64,000 bases of DNA from the NCBI RefSeq assembly GCF_003112535.1, contig NZ_BEWA01000022.1, positions 116,257-180,256 of the forward strand, in the 5' to 3' direction. Numbering within the stretch: position 1 is the first letter of the stretch; the number at the start of each line of letters is the position of its first letter. Source of the DNA: Streptomyces rishiriensis. GTDB taxonomy: Bacteria > Actinomycetota > Actinomycetes > Streptomycetales > Streptomycetaceae. Below are positions 38,620 to 48,378 of this stretch, in pieces. The position numbers and the translations under genes are program-made. Under the pieces are notes generated by a model. It ran no database searches and was not told the DNA's origin. It saw only the letters and a program-made list of their open reading frames with translations.

Positions 38620-40320
38620 TCACGGGGTCATGGAGAGCTCGCGGATCATCTCCTCCGGCACCGTGACGTCATCGAACCAGCGTCCGCCGAAGGGGCGGGG
38701 TATCGGCAGGATCTGGTCGCTGGAATAAGCGAGGATCTTGCGGTTGTAAGCGCGCATTTCGTCCCGCAGGGTTGCGGGAAGCCGGCCGTCCAGGGAGAGA
38801 GCGTGATCCATCTCCGCGAGGAGCCGTTTGGTCTGGTCAATCGTCTTCAGCACCGCATCGCAGAACACGCTGGACAAAACACCGTGCTCGCCCTTGATGC
38901 TCACCAGCCGCTCGATCGCCTCGTAGGAGACATCCTGAATTTCGCGTCGGCTCAGCCACTCGGTCTCGTAGTTCAGCCGACGGTACCAGAGCGGTTCGAC
39001 CATGGCCTGCCGGTGTTGCTCCAGCGTACGGTGATGGATTCGGTAGCCGTGCTTTTCGGGCTCCTCGAAGAATCGGCAGCCAGGGTCCAGGAAGGGCACC
39101 ATGGGACAGATGAGCGGAAGGACCGAAGATCCCGCGAATTTGCTGATCAGGCGCTCCGAGTAGGCAACCGTGTCGCGCACGGACTGCTTGTCCTGATACG
39201 GCATGCCGATGAAAAACCAAATCATGACGCCCTTGACCCCGGCGTCCAACGCGCGTGGAATCCATTCCTCCATCTCGGCCATCGTGTAAGTGCCGCGGCC
39301 GGCAGCCTTGCTGATCTTCGGGTCGTGCGACTCGGGGGAAAGCATGATGTACGAGTCCGTGGAAGTGCCCATTTTCTTCAGCGTGTCGTCGGGCGTCAGG
39401 TTGAACTGCTCGAAGAAGACACTCCGGTACCCGAGGTCGCGCACTGCGTCGAGGTATGCGTGCATCCTCGTCTTGCCTTCCGAGTAGCACTGGAGGGCGT
39501 AGATGGAGGTGTGTCTGGCCGCCTCCCCCATCGTCTTGAGCTCCTCGACGATCAGGTCGTGGTCCTTTTGTACGAGGGTTCTGTCCACCTCCATGATGTT
39601 GCGATAGGCGAAGCGGGAGCCGCCGCACCAGCCGCAGTCGTGGGCGCACCCGGTGTTCGGCAGCGTCATGATGAGCTTGCTGGAAAGCGGCGTCACAGGC
39701 GTGTTCTGGTAGTAGGACCAGTCATTCCTGACGTTGTTGTAGTCCGAGGTGGGTTTGTGGCTGAATCCTGTGGTCTCCACCCGGTCATTGCCCTTGTAGA
39801 GGAGGTTGGGTATCGAGCTGAAGTCTCGGCCGCCCCGCACCACAGCCTCCACCAGCTGGGTGATGGGGGCGAGCGTGTCGTATCCCTGAACAACGACGTC
39901 CACTTGCGGGTACCGGATGAGTTCCCGGGCGAAGTACGTGGCCGAGATGCCACCGAAGACGATCAGCGACTCGGGATGAATCCGCTTCACCGCCTTGGCC
40001 AGCTCGATCGCACCGTTGCACTGGGTCATCCAGTGCAGGTCGAAACCGAAGACCGGCGCTTCCAACCGCCCGATCAGTCGCTCCACATCGAGATTCGGGT
40101 GCGTCAACATCAGGGAGGCGATGTTGACGATCTGACAGTCGAAGTCGTGGTCGGCCAGCTGTTGCTTGATCGAGAACCAGCCGATGGGGTACATCTCGTA
40201 TACGGAGGTGACGTTGACGCTGTCGCTGTCACTCAGGTAGGCGAACAGGATGTCGTCACGGTCCCGGAAGTCGTACACGCTGGGCGCATGCAGCAGGAAC
40301 ATGTCCGCGTTCAATTTCAA
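38620..40320 (-). CDS. couN6: Cobalamin-dependent radical SAM pyrrole 5-methyltransferase
   Basis: A 566-residue class B radical SAM methylase. The N-terminal ~200 residues form a B12-binding-like domain (VFGFDLHWMTQCNGAIELA, IVFGGISATYFARELI). The radical SAM core has the CxxxCxxC cluster motif TGCAHDCGWCGGSRF. CouN6/CloN6 put the 5-methyl group on the pyrrole-2-carboxylate. The frame opens at TTG 40320, with an ATG at 40302 as alternative; neither has a strong ribosome-binding site. Translation may be coupled to couN5, 39 bases upstream. Confidence 0.88.
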   Translation of the reverse strand: MKLNADMFLLHAPSVYDFRDRDDILFAYLSDSDSVNVTSVYEMYPIGWFSIKQQLADHDFDCQIVNIASLMLTHPNLDVERLIGRLEAPVFGFDLHWMTQCNGAIELAKAVKRIHPESLIVFGGISATYFARELIRYPQVDVVVQGYDTLAPITQLVEAVVRGGRDFSSIPNLLYKGNDRVETTGFSHKPTSDYNNVRNDWSYYQNTPVTPLSSKLIMTLPNTGCAHDCGWCGGSRFAYRNIMEVDRTLVQKDHDLIVEELKTMGEAARHTSIYALQCYSEGKTRMHAYLDAVRDLGYRSVFFEQFNLTPDDTLKKMGTSTDSYIMLSPESHDPKISKAAGRGTYTMAEMEEWIPRALDAGVKGVMIWFFIGMPYQDKQSVRDTVAYSERLISKFAGSSVLPLICPMVPFLDPGCRFFEEPEKHGYRIHHRTLEQHRQAMVEPLWYRRLNYETEWLSRREIQDVSYEAIERLVSIKGEHGVLSSVFCDAVLKTIDQTKRLLAEMDHALSLDGRLPATLRDEMRAYNRKILAYSSDQILPIPRPFGGRWFDDVTVPEEMIRELSMTP

Positions 40321-40359
40321 TTGGACATCCAGACTATTAGTTGGCTGGGACGACAGTAT

Positions 40360-40629
40360 TTACTTCCGCGACAGGCTCTCATGCACAAGCTCACTCAGGG
40401 TGCGCACGGACTTGAAGGTAGTGGCGGTGACGTCGATCAATGGCACGTGGACGCCGTAATCCTCCCCGAGATGCGCAACCAGAATGGCAGTGTTCAGGGA
40501 GTTGAGTATCCCGAGCTCGAGCAACGGGGTATCCGCGTCGAGCTCACCCTCAGGATCCCCGGCCAGGAAGCTCTCACGGATGAAGGTGAGCAGCTGGGAC
40601 GAAATGTCTTCTCGGGTCTGGGTTGCCAT
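40360..40629 (-). CDS. couN5: Peptidyl carrier protein for proline/pyrrole
   Basis: An 89-residue stand-alone carrier protein. The phosphopantetheine site is in LLELGILNSLNTAILVAHL, where the usual DSL reads NSL. The CloN5/CouN5 homologue carries L-proline loaded by CouN4 while CouN3 oxidises it to the pyrrole. It lies 3 bases after couN4. Confidence 0.88.
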   Translation of the reverse strand: MATQTREDISSQLLTFIRESFLAGDPEGELDADTPLLELGILNSLNTAILVAHLGEDYGVHVPLIDVTATTFKSVRTLSELVHESLSRK

Positions 40630-40632
40630 TTC

Positions 40633-42138
40633 TCACCCTTGAACTTTCTGTGGGCCGTGGAGTGGTCTCTGCAGAGCCGCGAGGTCGAGCTTCCCGCGAT
40701 CGTTGTGAGGCAGCCGGTCGACGAAGCGGATGTCACCGGGGATCATGTGGGGTGCGAGTCTGCCGGCCAGGTGTCGGCGCAACGCGACGTTCCCGAAGGC
40801 GCTTCCCCGGCTTCGGACCACGAACGCGGCCAGGACCCGGTCCAACCCGTCGCCCACCGCGATGACAGCGGCCTCGGCGACCCCCTGATGGGAGTACAGC
40901 GCCGCGACGACGTCTCCGAGTTCGATCCGGTGTCCGCGGATTTTCACCATGCCGTCGCGGCGCCCGAGGTAATCGAACGAACCATCTGGCCGAACCTTGA
41001 CTCGGTCGCCGGTCGCGTACGGGCCCTCCTGCGGCTGCCGGCCCCAGTAACCAGCGAAGACCGTCGGCCCGCTGACGACCAGTTCGCCCTCCTCACCGGG
41101 TTCGGCTTCCGAACCGTCGGCGCGGATAGCCCAGACCCGGTCGCCGCTGCACGGCTTCCCGATCGGGACCGGCAGGTCGCGGGCAAGGTCCGCGGGGCGG
41201 ACTTCGTGATAGGTGCACACGTTGGTCTCGGTAGGTCCGTACAGATTGAGCAGCCGGGCGTCGGACCAGGCGGCGAGGGCTCGAAGAGGGCCGATCGGAA
41301 ACGGCTCGCCGGCGAACAGCAGCGCGCGGAGCGTCCCGGGCGCGGGCCGGTCGAGCAGACCGCCGTCACGCAGCATGAGGATCAGCGCGGAAGGCACGGA
41401 GTACCACACACTGATGCGCTCGCGGTGCAGGAACTCGACCAGCCCTTCCGGGACGTAGGCGAATTCGGGCTGTATCAGACACACCGCCGCCCCCACGGTG
41501 AAGGCGGCATAGAGGTCGAGGACGGACAGGTCGAACGAGAGCCCCGAATGGTTGGCAAAGCGGTCCTGCGGGCCGGGGGCGAGTTCTGCAACGGCCCAAT
41601 CGATGAAGGCCAGGGCGCTGCGGTGGCTGATGCAGACGCCCTTCGGCGTCCCGGTCGAGCCCGAGGTGTAGAGGATGTAGGCGAGATCGTCTGGTTCGAC
41701 GCACGTGCTCACCGGTGTACGCGGGAGAGCGTCGGGCACCGGCGCGGCGTCGAGGTCGACACACGCGAGGCAGTCGCGAAGCGGGCTTGGCACCCGCGCG
41801 GACAGGTCCTCCGGAGCGCACAGGGCGAGCGCCCCGGACTCGCGCGCGATCACCAGGAACCGCTCGGGGGGAGTGAGGGGATCGACCGGGATGTAGATCG
41901 CACCGAGCCGCAAGACCGCCTGCATGGCGGCGATCGCGTTGGCGGACTTCGGGGACCAGATCAGCACTCGGTCCCCCTTGCTGATTCCTTGGCCGGACAG
42001 CCTGCCGGCCAGGGCGTCGGCTCGTTCGTCGAGTTCCCCGTAACTCATCGAACCGGCGGGTCCGACGACGGCAGGAGCGTCCGGCGTGCGAGCTGCGGAG
42101 GCGGACAGCAGGTCGTGGAGGCCGCGCCTTTCACTCAT
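40633..42138 (-). CDS. couN4: L-proline adenylating enzyme
   Basis: A 501-residue stand-alone adenylation enzyme, the same length as CloN4. Core motifs: LAYILYTSGSTGTPKGVCIS (A3), LLNLYGPTETNVCTYHE (A5), YATGDRVKVRPDGSFDYLGR (A7) and the final lysine loop NDRGKLDLAAL (A10). It activates L-proline and loads it on CouN5. The ATG at 42138 is fixed by AGGAG seven bases upstream; homology starts there. Confidence 0.92.
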   Translation of the reverse strand: MSERRGLHDLLSASAARTPDAPAVVGPAGSMSYGELDERADALAGRLSGQGISKGDRVLIWSPKSANAIAAMQAVLRLGAIYIPVDPLTPPERFLVIARESGALALCAPEDLSARVPSPLRDCLACVDLDAAPVPDALPRTPVSTCVEPDDLAYILYTSGSTGTPKGVCISHRSALAFIDWAVAELAPGPQDRFANHSGLSFDLSVLDLYAAFTVGAAVCLIQPEFAYVPEGLVEFLHRERISVWYSVPSALILMLRDGGLLDRPAPGTLRALLFAGEPFPIGPLRALAAWSDARLLNLYGPTETNVCTYHEVRPADLARDLPVPIGKPCSGDRVWAIRADGSEAEPGEEGELVVSGPTVFAGYWGRQPQEGPYATGDRVKVRPDGSFDYLGRRDGMVKIRGHRIELGDVVAALYSHQGVAEAAVIAVGDGLDRVLAAFVVRSRGSAFGNVALRRHLAGRLAPHMIPGDIRFVDRLPHNDRGKLDLAALQRPLHGPQKVQG

Positions 42139-42256
42139 GCTTCGGCTCCTGGGTGCAGTAGAAAAGGTGGGTTGGTCATGTGGAACGCCTGACGGCACGA
42201 AAGGCTTTGGTCCGGGCGTCAGAGATCATCTGCTGAACCGGTTCTCGACCGGCCGC

Positions 42257-43387
42257 TCATAACCCCATGCTCTTCGCGACGACCTCCCGTTGCATCTCCG
42301 TCGTCCCTGAGAAGATGTTCAGCGGTATGGCGTTCTGCAGCTGCTGGCCGATTCCGTCTGCTGCCAGACACCCCCGCGCGCCGAACACCTGCACCGCGTC
42401 CAGCGCGTTGGCTACGGCGGCCTCGGCGACTGCCGTCTTGGCCAATGCGGCCGCCTCCACGGCCGGCCGGCCTTGGTCGAGGTACCAGCACGCGCGGTAC
42501 AGAAGCAGGCGGCTGGTTTCCAGCCTCAGTTTCATGGTGGCGAGCCGGTGGGAGATCGCCTGGAAGTTCCCGATGCTGCGGCCGAACTGCTTGCGGCTCC
42601 TGGCATGGTCCACGCACTGGGCCAGTTGACCCTCCATCGCACCCAGGTAGATCGCGGGCAGACAGGCGCGTTCCCAGGTCATGGAGCGCTGGAAGACGCT
42701 GTTCCCCTGGTTCTCCGGGCCCAGCAGGTAGCGGCCAGGGACCTTGCAGTCAGTGAACTCGACCTGCGCGGCGGCGCAGCCGTTCAACCCCATCTTGGCC
42801 AGCAGGGAACCGACCTGCAGGCCGGGCAAAGTTCGCGGGACCGCGAACGCCGACATCCCCAGGTAACCGGCGCTCGGTGCGGTGGCCGCGTAGGTGATGA
42901 AGACGTCGGCCAGCGGGGCGTTGCTGACGAAGGATTTCCTTCCGTTCAGGACGTAGCTGTCACCGTCGGCCACGGCTGTCGTGGTGAGTCTGCTCAGGTC
43001 GGATCCCGCATCGTCCTCCGTCATCGCGTTCGCCGCGACAACAGTTCCCGAGGCCAGTCCCTGGAGCAGCTCGGCCCGCACCGGTTCGCCCGCGTGATCG
43101 GCCAGAACGGTCCCGCAGGCAAGCAGATGTGCCGCGATGCCGAAGGCGAGGCCGGTGTCCGCGCCACCGGCGCAGAACGCCTCGAGGCACAGCGCCGTGT
43201 CCAGAGCACCGAGCCCGCCGCCGCCATGTTCCGTGGGCAGGCACAGGCCGGTCATGCCGAGTTCGGCCGCGGCCAGCCAACTGTCCTTTCCAGCGATTCC
43301 GTCGGGTTCCGTGGCCGGAAGCTTGCCGGCGCCTGCGCGCATGTGGTCGACGCGCTGTTGCTGCTGTGGGCTGAGGTCAAAGTCCAT
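42257..43387 (-). CDS. couN3: Prolyl-carrier flavin dehydrogenase
   Basis: A 376-residue acyl-CoA-dehydrogenase-fold flavoenzyme with helical N-terminal domain, AMTEDDAGSDLSRLTTTAV FAD/substrate motif, RKQFGRSIGNFQAISHRLAT and FGARGCLAADGIGQQLQNA near the C-terminus. Homologues (CloN3, RedW, PltE) oxidise prolyl-S-carrier to pyrrolyl-S-carrier. It overlaps couN2 by 11 bases. A 118-base gap separates it from couN4. Confidence 0.9.
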   Translation of the reverse strand: MDFDLSPQQQQRVDHMRAGAGKLPATEPDGIAGKDSWLAAAELGMTGLCLPTEHGGGGLGALDTALCLEAFCAGGADTGLAFGIAAHLLACGTVLADHAGEPVRAELLQGLASGTVVAANAMTEDDAGSDLSRLTTTAVADGDSYVLNGRKSFVSNAPLADVFITYAATAPSAGYLGMSAFAVPRTLPGLQVGSLLAKMGLNGCAAAQVEFTDCKVPGRYLLGPENQGNSVFQRSMTWERACLPAIYLGAMEGQLAQCVDHARSRKQFGRSIGNFQAISHRLATMKLRLETSRLLLYRACWYLDQGRPAVEAAALAKTAVAEAAVANALDAVQVFGARGCLAADGIGQQLQNAIPLNIFSGTTEMQREVVAKSMGL

Positions 43388-44444
43388 CGGGCCGAGCCTC
43401 CTGGTTCCGAAGGGCGGCGGTATCGAGGATTCGGATCACGGCCGCCTTGTACGTGACGCCAGGCGAGGAACCGCACAGCAGCAGGTTGTCGCCGGGGCCG
43501 ACCTCGCCCGTCGACAACAGGTGGTAGAGAGCGGCGAGATGGTCGCCGGCCCCGAGGTGGCCGGTTGTCCGGCTGAACTCCCAGGTCGAGCGGTCCAGCG
43601 AGAAACCGAGGATCTTCAGGTAGGAGGCGGCCGCCTGACGCGGCATGCTGTGGATCAGGACGGTCTTGATGTCGCGGGCGTCGACACCGGCCTCGTGGAG
43701 CGCCTGGCCCACGCACTCCACGTTGTGCTTCTGGTGGCCCAGGAGGAGCTGCACCCACGTGCCGTCATCGGTCGCCCTCTGCTGGAATCGCGCGGCTCTG
43801 GCACCGTAGTCCAGAAAAGTACCGGTGGTGGCGCCGGGCGGAAAGAGCGGCTCACCGGCCCGGTGGACCTCCTCCATCCCGGAGAACGTGGTGGTGCATA
43901 TGGACAACAGCTCCGCGAACCCCGGGGAAGAGCCCAGCACCACCGCGCCCGCGCCGTCACCCAGGTAGGCCATCCCTTCGCCGGGGTTCCATCTGTCGAT
44001 CAGCGGGGTGCCAAAGTTGTCACTGGCGGTGATCAGCACCCCGCCGGCATGAGGTGCGCATTTCACGTAGGGGACGGCCAACTCCAGTGCGCTGAAAGTC
44101 CCGTTGCAGCCATGCCTGAGTTCCACGGCGAGCAGATCGTCACCGAGCAGGTGCCGCTGGAGATAGTACTGCGGCCCCCATCCGTCGGGTCCCTGGTGCC
44201 AAACCCCGGTGTGGAGCAGCAGTCCGATGTCATCGGCGCTCAGTCCACTGCTGTGGAGGGCTTGGCGTGCGGCGATCAACGCGATCTCGGCAGGAGAGAC
44301 GTCACCGGCGACGGACACGCCGGTGATTCCGGAGGCGTCAGCAGATTCCTTCGAGACGAGCCCCTGCCGCACCGCGGCATCGACGCTTTTCGTCTTGGGC
44401 CGGAAGACTCCGATCCCGGCCAGGTACGTACCCGATGTCCGCAT
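43377..44444 (-). CDS. couN2: KAS III-like pyrrolyl acyltransferase
   Basis: A 355-residue thiolase-fold protein of the KAS III/DpsC type. The likely active cysteine is in ELRHGCNGTFSALELA; HSMPRQ stands in the usual histidine region, while the canonical GN(T)S asparagine block reads GHLGAGDH. This fits acyl transfer rather than condensation: in clorobiocin CloN2 moves the pyrrolyl group from CloN5 to CloN1. It starts 11 bases after couN1. Confidence 0.87.
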   Translation of the reverse strand: MRTSGTYLAGIGVFRPKTKSVDAAVRQGLVSKESADASGITGVSVAGDVSPAEIALIAARQALHSSGLSADDIGLLLHTGVWHQGPDGWGPQYYLQRHLLGDDLLAVELRHGCNGTFSALELAVPYVKCAPHAGGVLITASDNFGTPLIDRWNPGEGMAYLGDGAGAVVLGSSPGFAELLSICTTTFSGMEEVHRAGEPLFPPGATTGTFLDYGARAARFQQRATDDGTWVQLLLGHQKHNVECVGQALHEAGVDARDIKTVLIHSMPRQAAASYLKILGFSLDRSTWEFSRTTGHLGAGDHLAALYHLLSTGEVGPGDNLLLCGSSPGVTYKAAVIRILDTAALRNQEARPDGL

Positions 44445-44454
44445 GGGCCGGGCC

Positions 44455-44742
44455 CTATGCCTCGGCAGCGGCGGCGGGGCCGCCGTCCCGTCGCAGGACG
44501 AGATCCGCGAGGGAACGTAGCGAGATCGCTCCGCCCAGACGGGTATCGGCCGTCCAGTCGATGTGGAATTCCCTGCCCACGTTGTCGAGGAGCAGCGCGA
44601 GCGTGAGCGAGTCCACCCCGAGGCTCACCAGCGGTGCGGTGGCAGACATCGCCACCCCCGCCGGCCGCTGGTCCCAGACGTCGTTCAGCAGCATTTCCAG
44701 GCGAGTAAGGACGTGCTCGAGCTCGGTGCGTCCAGTGACCAT
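44455..44742 (-). CDS. couN1: Acyl carrier protein for pyrrole transfer
   Basis: A 95-residue carrier protein with the phosphopantetheine motif LVSLGVDSLTLALLLDNVG (Ser of DSL). By analogy with CloN1 it receives the pyrrolyl group from CouN5 through CouN2 and presents it to CouN7. The ATG at 44742 begins MVTGRTELE. An 80-base gap follows couM, so a local promoter is possible. Confidence 0.87.
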   Translation of the reverse strand: MVTGRTELEHVLTRLEMLLNDVWDQRPAGVAMSATAPLVSLGVDSLTLALLLDNVGREFHIDWTADTRLGGAISLRSLADLVLRRDGGPAAAAEA

Positions 44743-44822
44743 GTCGCGTAGTTCCCGTCGATTGTGTTGCCGCGGAGAAGAGTCGCAAGACAGTGCCAGC
44801 ACGACATCCGCAGCAGTCCTGC

Positions 44823-46031
44823 CTACTGTCGACCCTGCGACGCGTGCTGCGGTCGCAGGACATCCTGGCTGTGCTCGAGGACCAGGGCCACCAGGTCCTG
44901 GGCCACCTCGGTCGGTTTCGGTCGGCTCGCGTTCTCTTCGGCGAGTCGTGCTGAGATCGCCCGGTGCGGGCCGTCATCGACGATCAGCGCGCAGGCTGCT
45001 GTGATCCGCGCCAGGTCATCGGTGTCGTGCGGCAGGCTCGTGCCCGCGCCGACCGCGATGATCCGCTCCGCATTGGCGAAGTGGTCGGCGAAGTGCGGGA
45101 CGACCAGTTGCGGCACGCCGAACGCCGCCGCCGCCATGGTGCTCCCGGAGCCACCGTGATGCACGATCGCGGTGCAGGTCGGCAGCAGGTCACACAGCGG
45201 GATCCTCGCCGCACGCACGCCGCCAGGCAAGTGACCCAGCAGCGACCGGTGGCTCTCGTCGATGGCGATGACCACCTCTTGGCCCAGCGCCACCAGTTCG
45301 TCCAGCAGCAGCCGCCACAGCGGTGCGACCCGCGGATTGCGCCGAGGCAGGGACGTGCCCAAGGTCAGGCATACCCGGGGCCGTGGCGACGGCCCGGCCA
45401 GTAGCCAGTCGGGCACGACGGCCGGGCCGTTGTAGGGCACATACCGCATGGGCATGGGCATGGTCGCCACCGCATCCGAAGGCTGGAGGCTGTCGGGGCA
45501 CACGTCGATCGTGCCGGCCGGCTCTGCCCACGGGGACAGCCCGCGTACCGCCAGTTCTGAGTCCAGGGCCGCGGCCGCGGCGCTCAGCAGTCGCTCCGGT
45601 GGGATCAGGCCGTAGGAGTGCCGCACCCAGGGCACGCCCGCGATCGTCGCCGCGGCAGGCCCGGCCAGCTCCATGGGTTCGGCAATCACCAGGTCCGGGC
45701 GCCATGCGTCGACGAGTGCACGGACGGCGGCCAGCGCTCGGACACCGATCTCGGCACACCGGTGGCCGGTCCTCTCAGCCGGGCTCACCGGACCGCCGGA
45801 CAAGCCGAGCAGGCCGGACAGGCCGGACAGGCTGACCGGTTTGAACAGCTCGACCGGGTCAACAGGGTCCCGCACGGCCGCGGCAGGCAGTCCGGCTCCG
45901 GTCACCACCGGGAGGAACTCACGGTCGGTGGCGACCAGCACGGTGTGCCCTGCTGCCTGCAGCGCCCAGGCGAGCGGCACCATGGGAAACAGGTGGCCGA
46001 TACCGGGCAGGCTCGTGAACAGCACTCTCAT
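44823..46031 (-). CDS. couM: Noviosyl glycosyltransferase
   Basis: A 402-residue GT1-family (erythronolide-type) glycosyltransferase. The N-terminus is MRVLFTSLPGIGHLFPMVPL; the sugar-nucleotide motif CTAIVHHGGSGSTMAAAAFG with VPQLVVPHFADHFANAERI lies near residues 305-345. It moves the L-noviosyl-type sugar from dTDP to the 7-hydroxyl of the aminocoumarin, as NovM does. The ATG at 46031 lies 13 bases after couL. A run of LSG repeats near residue 75 is low-complexity. Confidence 0.92.
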   Translation of the reverse strand: MRVLFTSLPGIGHLFPMVPLAWALQAAGHTVLVATDREFLPVVTGAGLPAAAVRDPVDPVELFKPVSLSGLSGLLGLSGGPVSPAERTGHRCAEIGVRALAAVRALVDAWRPDLVIAEPMELAGPAAATIAGVPWVRHSYGLIPPERLLSAAAAALDSELAVRGLSPWAEPAGTIDVCPDSLQPSDAVATMPMPMRYVPYNGPAVVPDWLLAGPSPRPRVCLTLGTSLPRRNPRVAPLWRLLLDELVALGQEVVIAIDESHRSLLGHLPGGVRAARIPLCDLLPTCTAIVHHGGSGSTMAAAAFGVPQLVVPHFADHFANAERIIAVGAGTSLPHDTDDLARITAACALIVDDGPHRAISARLAEENASRPKPTEVAQDLVALVLEHSQDVLRPQHASQGRQ

Positions 46032-46044
46032 CGAATGACTCACC

Positions 46045-47634
46045 TCACCTGTCCACCAGCACGTCCGGGCCCTCACCGCGAGCCTCGGCGCTGACCTCGC
46101 GGATCCGCAGCCGATCCGTCTTCCCGGTGTTGTTGATCGGGAACTGCCGCCAGCGCACGAACCGGACCGGAGCGTGCGTCGGGGTCATGGTCTGCGCGAC
46201 GTGGTCGCGCAGAGCGGCGAAACTCGGGGCGTCCTCGGTACTGAGCACGACGGCGGCGTGCAGTTCCTCGATCAGGTCCGGCCTGCGGTGGCCGTACACG
46301 CACGCATCCACCACGCCGGGACAGCCGACGAGCACCTTCTCCACCTCGGTCGGACTGACTCGCGTGTCCTGCACTTTGACCATCTCGTGCATCCGGCCGA
46401 ACAGCCGCACGTACCCGCGTTCGTCGACGGAGCCCATGTCGCCGGTATGCACCCAGCCGTCTCGGACCACCCGCGTGGTGCCCTCGGGATCGCCGATGTA
46501 GCCGGCCATGTTGTTCGGGCTGTGCACCACCACCTCGCCGATCTCGTTGACCGGCAGGTCTCGTCCTGTTTGCGGGTCGCGGATCGCGATGGTGACCCCC
46601 GGCATCGGCCGGCCCACGGTGGCCAGCAGTTCAGGATGGTCGTGGTCGTCCTCACGGAGCATCGCGATCCGGCCGGTCTCGGTGGAACCGTAGGACTGCC
46701 ACAGCACACCGGGAAACACAGTGACCGCCTCCCGCAGGCGTTCCGGCGATGCGGGACAGCCGACGTACACCAGGTGTTGCAGCGAGGACAGGTCCGTGGT
46801 GCGAACATCGGGATGATTGAGGATCGCGTAGAGCTGCGGCACACCCATGAACGTGTCGGTGACCCTGTGCGTCACGACATCTCGCAGGAAGTCGGTGGGA
46901 TCGAACTTCTCACGCAGCAGCACGCTGCCGCCGGCGGCCAGCGCTATGTCGACGACCATTCCCACTGTGTGGCTCACGGCGGTCATCGCCAGATAGGTCT
47001 GCCGCGGCCGGGGTTGCCCGGCCAGGCCGACCACGGTCGCGTTCCACGCCCCGAACGGTTTGCACACCCCCTTGGGTTGACCGGTGGTACCGCTGGTATA
47101 GAGCACCATTGCCAGCTCAGGTGTCTCGGCCGGGAATTCCACCGCCACGTCCTCGACCGGCCGGCCGTCGGCGGTCACCGTGCCGGACGCCGGATGGCCG
47201 AGGCCGCACAGCACGAGTTTGTCCGGAACCGTCTCGCGGATGGTCTCGGCGAGCTGAGCGTTGCGCTCATCGAACACCAGTACAGATGCGCCTGCTTCAC
47301 GCATCATCCGGACCCGGGTGGTGACCGGCAGGTCGTGGGTCACGGTGCCGTGGTTGGCGCCGGTTATGTACACGACCGATGCGCCCAGCAGGTGTGCGGC
47401 ATAGCGGACGACCAGCATCCATGGGCTGTTCACCTGGGTCAGGATGGCCACCGCGTGGTCGCGTGCCACACCTGCCTCGCGCAGTGCCGTCGCGACCCGC
47501 CGTACCGACCGGTGGAGCTCTGTGCCGGTGATTACCGTGTCCCGCCACCGGACAACCGGTCGCGCGCCGTCCCGGGCCGCCTCATCGAGGATGCGGGTGA
47601 CGTAGTGCTCCGGCCCGTGGTCCCTGTTCGCCAC
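46045..47634 (-). CDS. couL: Aminocoumarin acyl ligase (amide synthetase)
   Basis: A 529-residue adenylate-forming ligase: MVLYTSGTTGQPKGVCKPFG, QSYGSTETGRIAMLRED, VHTGDMGSVDERGYVRLFGR and a C-terminal NNTGKTDRL lysine loop. NovL/CloL/CouL join the aminocoumarin amine to an acyl adenylate. In the coumermycin pathway CouL makes two amide bonds, coupling both carboxylates of the central pyrrole to two aminocoumarins. It lies 6 bases after couK. Confidence 0.92.
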   Translation of the reverse strand: MANRDHGPEHYVTRILDEAARDGARPVVRWRDTVITGTELHRSVRRVATALREAGVARDHAVAILTQVNSPWMLVVRYAAHLLGASVVYITGANHGTVTHDLPVTTRVRMMREAGASVLVFDERNAQLAETIRETVPDKLVLCGLGHPASGTVTADGRPVEDVAVEFPAETPELAMVLYTSGTTGQPKGVCKPFGAWNATVVGLAGQPRPRQTYLAMTAVSHTVGMVVDIALAAGGSVLLREKFDPTDFLRDVVTHRVTDTFMGVPQLYAILNHPDVRTTDLSSLQHLVYVGCPASPERLREAVTVFPGVLWQSYGSTETGRIAMLREDDHDHPELLATVGRPMPGVTIAIRDPQTGRDLPVNEIGEVVVHSPNNMAGYIGDPEGTTRVVRDGWVHTGDMGSVDERGYVRLFGRMHEMVKVQDTRVSPTEVEKVLVGCPGVVDACVYGHRRPDLIEELHAAVVLSTEDAPSFAALRDHVAQTMTPTHAPVRFVRWRQFPINNTGKTDRLRIREVSAEARGEGPDVLVDR

Positions 47635-47640
47635 CAGTGA

Positions 47641-48378
47641 CTACCTTTCGCGAAGTAGAGGCACTCCCGCTTGGGCAGCGGCGAGGTATATCTCCTGCCC
47701 GGTGATTCCGACGGCCTGATCGTCGATCAGAAACGCCGTCACGTGCGCGACCCCCTCCGCGTAGGAGCCCGCGCCGACGTTGACCGCCGGTTGGTGCGCC
47801 GGGGCCCGGCTGTCGACCGCGCTCTCGGCCGGCGCGATGAGGTTCACGGTGATACCGGACCTCGCCAGCTCCAGCGCCGCGGACCGGGTGAAACCGATCA
47901 ACCCGGCCAGCACGGGCTGGGAGGTGCGCCAGGCGTTTCCGCCCGCGTCGACCGGCTCGGTGACGATGATGATCCGTCCCCACCGGTGATGCAGTAGGTG
48001 GCCGGCCCCGGCCTGGCAACATACGAACGCCGAGCGCAGCGCCCGTCGGACCACGCCATAGCGCTGTTCGTCCGCGAGTTCGTCCTCGGGTGACCCGTCC
48101 GGCACCGGCCCCGGTCCGACGCAGGTGACCAGCACGACGGGGCTGCTCAGCGCGCTACGCACCTGGCCGAAAGCGGCACCGACCGACCTGGTGTCGGTCA
48201 ACTCGGCCTCCACCGTGACGCACCGCCTGCCGGACTCCTCGATCTGCCTGACAGTTTTGTCGGCCGCCGTGAACTCGGTGTCCAGCAGGGCGACATCGAA
48301 GCCCCGCCCCGCCAACCTGACCGCGACCGCGGGCCCCGTGTGCTCGCCGCCGCCGGCCACGACCGCGACTCCCGTCAT
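47641..48378 (-). CDS. couK: SDR-family protein, NovK-like partner subunit
   Basis: A 245-residue short-chain dehydrogenase-fold protein. The N-terminus reads GVAVVAGGGEHTGPAVAVRL, a modified glycine motif, and the usual catalytic YxxxK is not evident (the region reads WRTSQPVLAGLIGFTRSAAL). This suits a structural partner to CouJ: the NovJ/NovK pair forms a heteromer that oxidises the beta-hydroxytyrosyl carrier to the beta-keto form. Its ATG overlaps the couJ stop (ATGA). Confidence 0.85.
   Translation of the reverse strand: MTGVAVVAGGGEHTGPAVAVRLAGRGFDVALLDTEFTAADKTVRQIEESGRRCVTVEAELTDTRSVGAAFGQVRSALSSPVVLVTCVGPGPVPDGSPEDELADEQRYGVVRRALRSAFVCCQAGAGHLLHHRWGRIIIVTEPVDAGGNAWRTSQPVLAGLIGFTRSAALELARSGITVNLIAPAESAVDSRAPAHQPAVNVGAGSYAEGVAHVTAFLIDDQAVGITGQEIYLAAAQAGVPLLRER

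Noticed and set aside
40360..40629. Loss of the carrier-protein active site in CouN5 (NSL instead of DSL)
   Set aside because: The modified serine is present; Asn before it is tolerated in stand-alone carriers of this kind, so this is not evidence of inactivity.
38503..42192. A 1229-codon plus-strand open frame
   Set aside because: It is the antisense shadow of couN7, couN6, couN5 and couN4, all of which have clear motifs; a typical high-GC artefact.
43377..44444. couN2 as an active ketosynthase for a polyketide step
   Set aside because: The Asn block of the catalytic triad is changed and the genomic context matches the CloN2 acyltransferase. No acyltransferase or polyketide partners are present.
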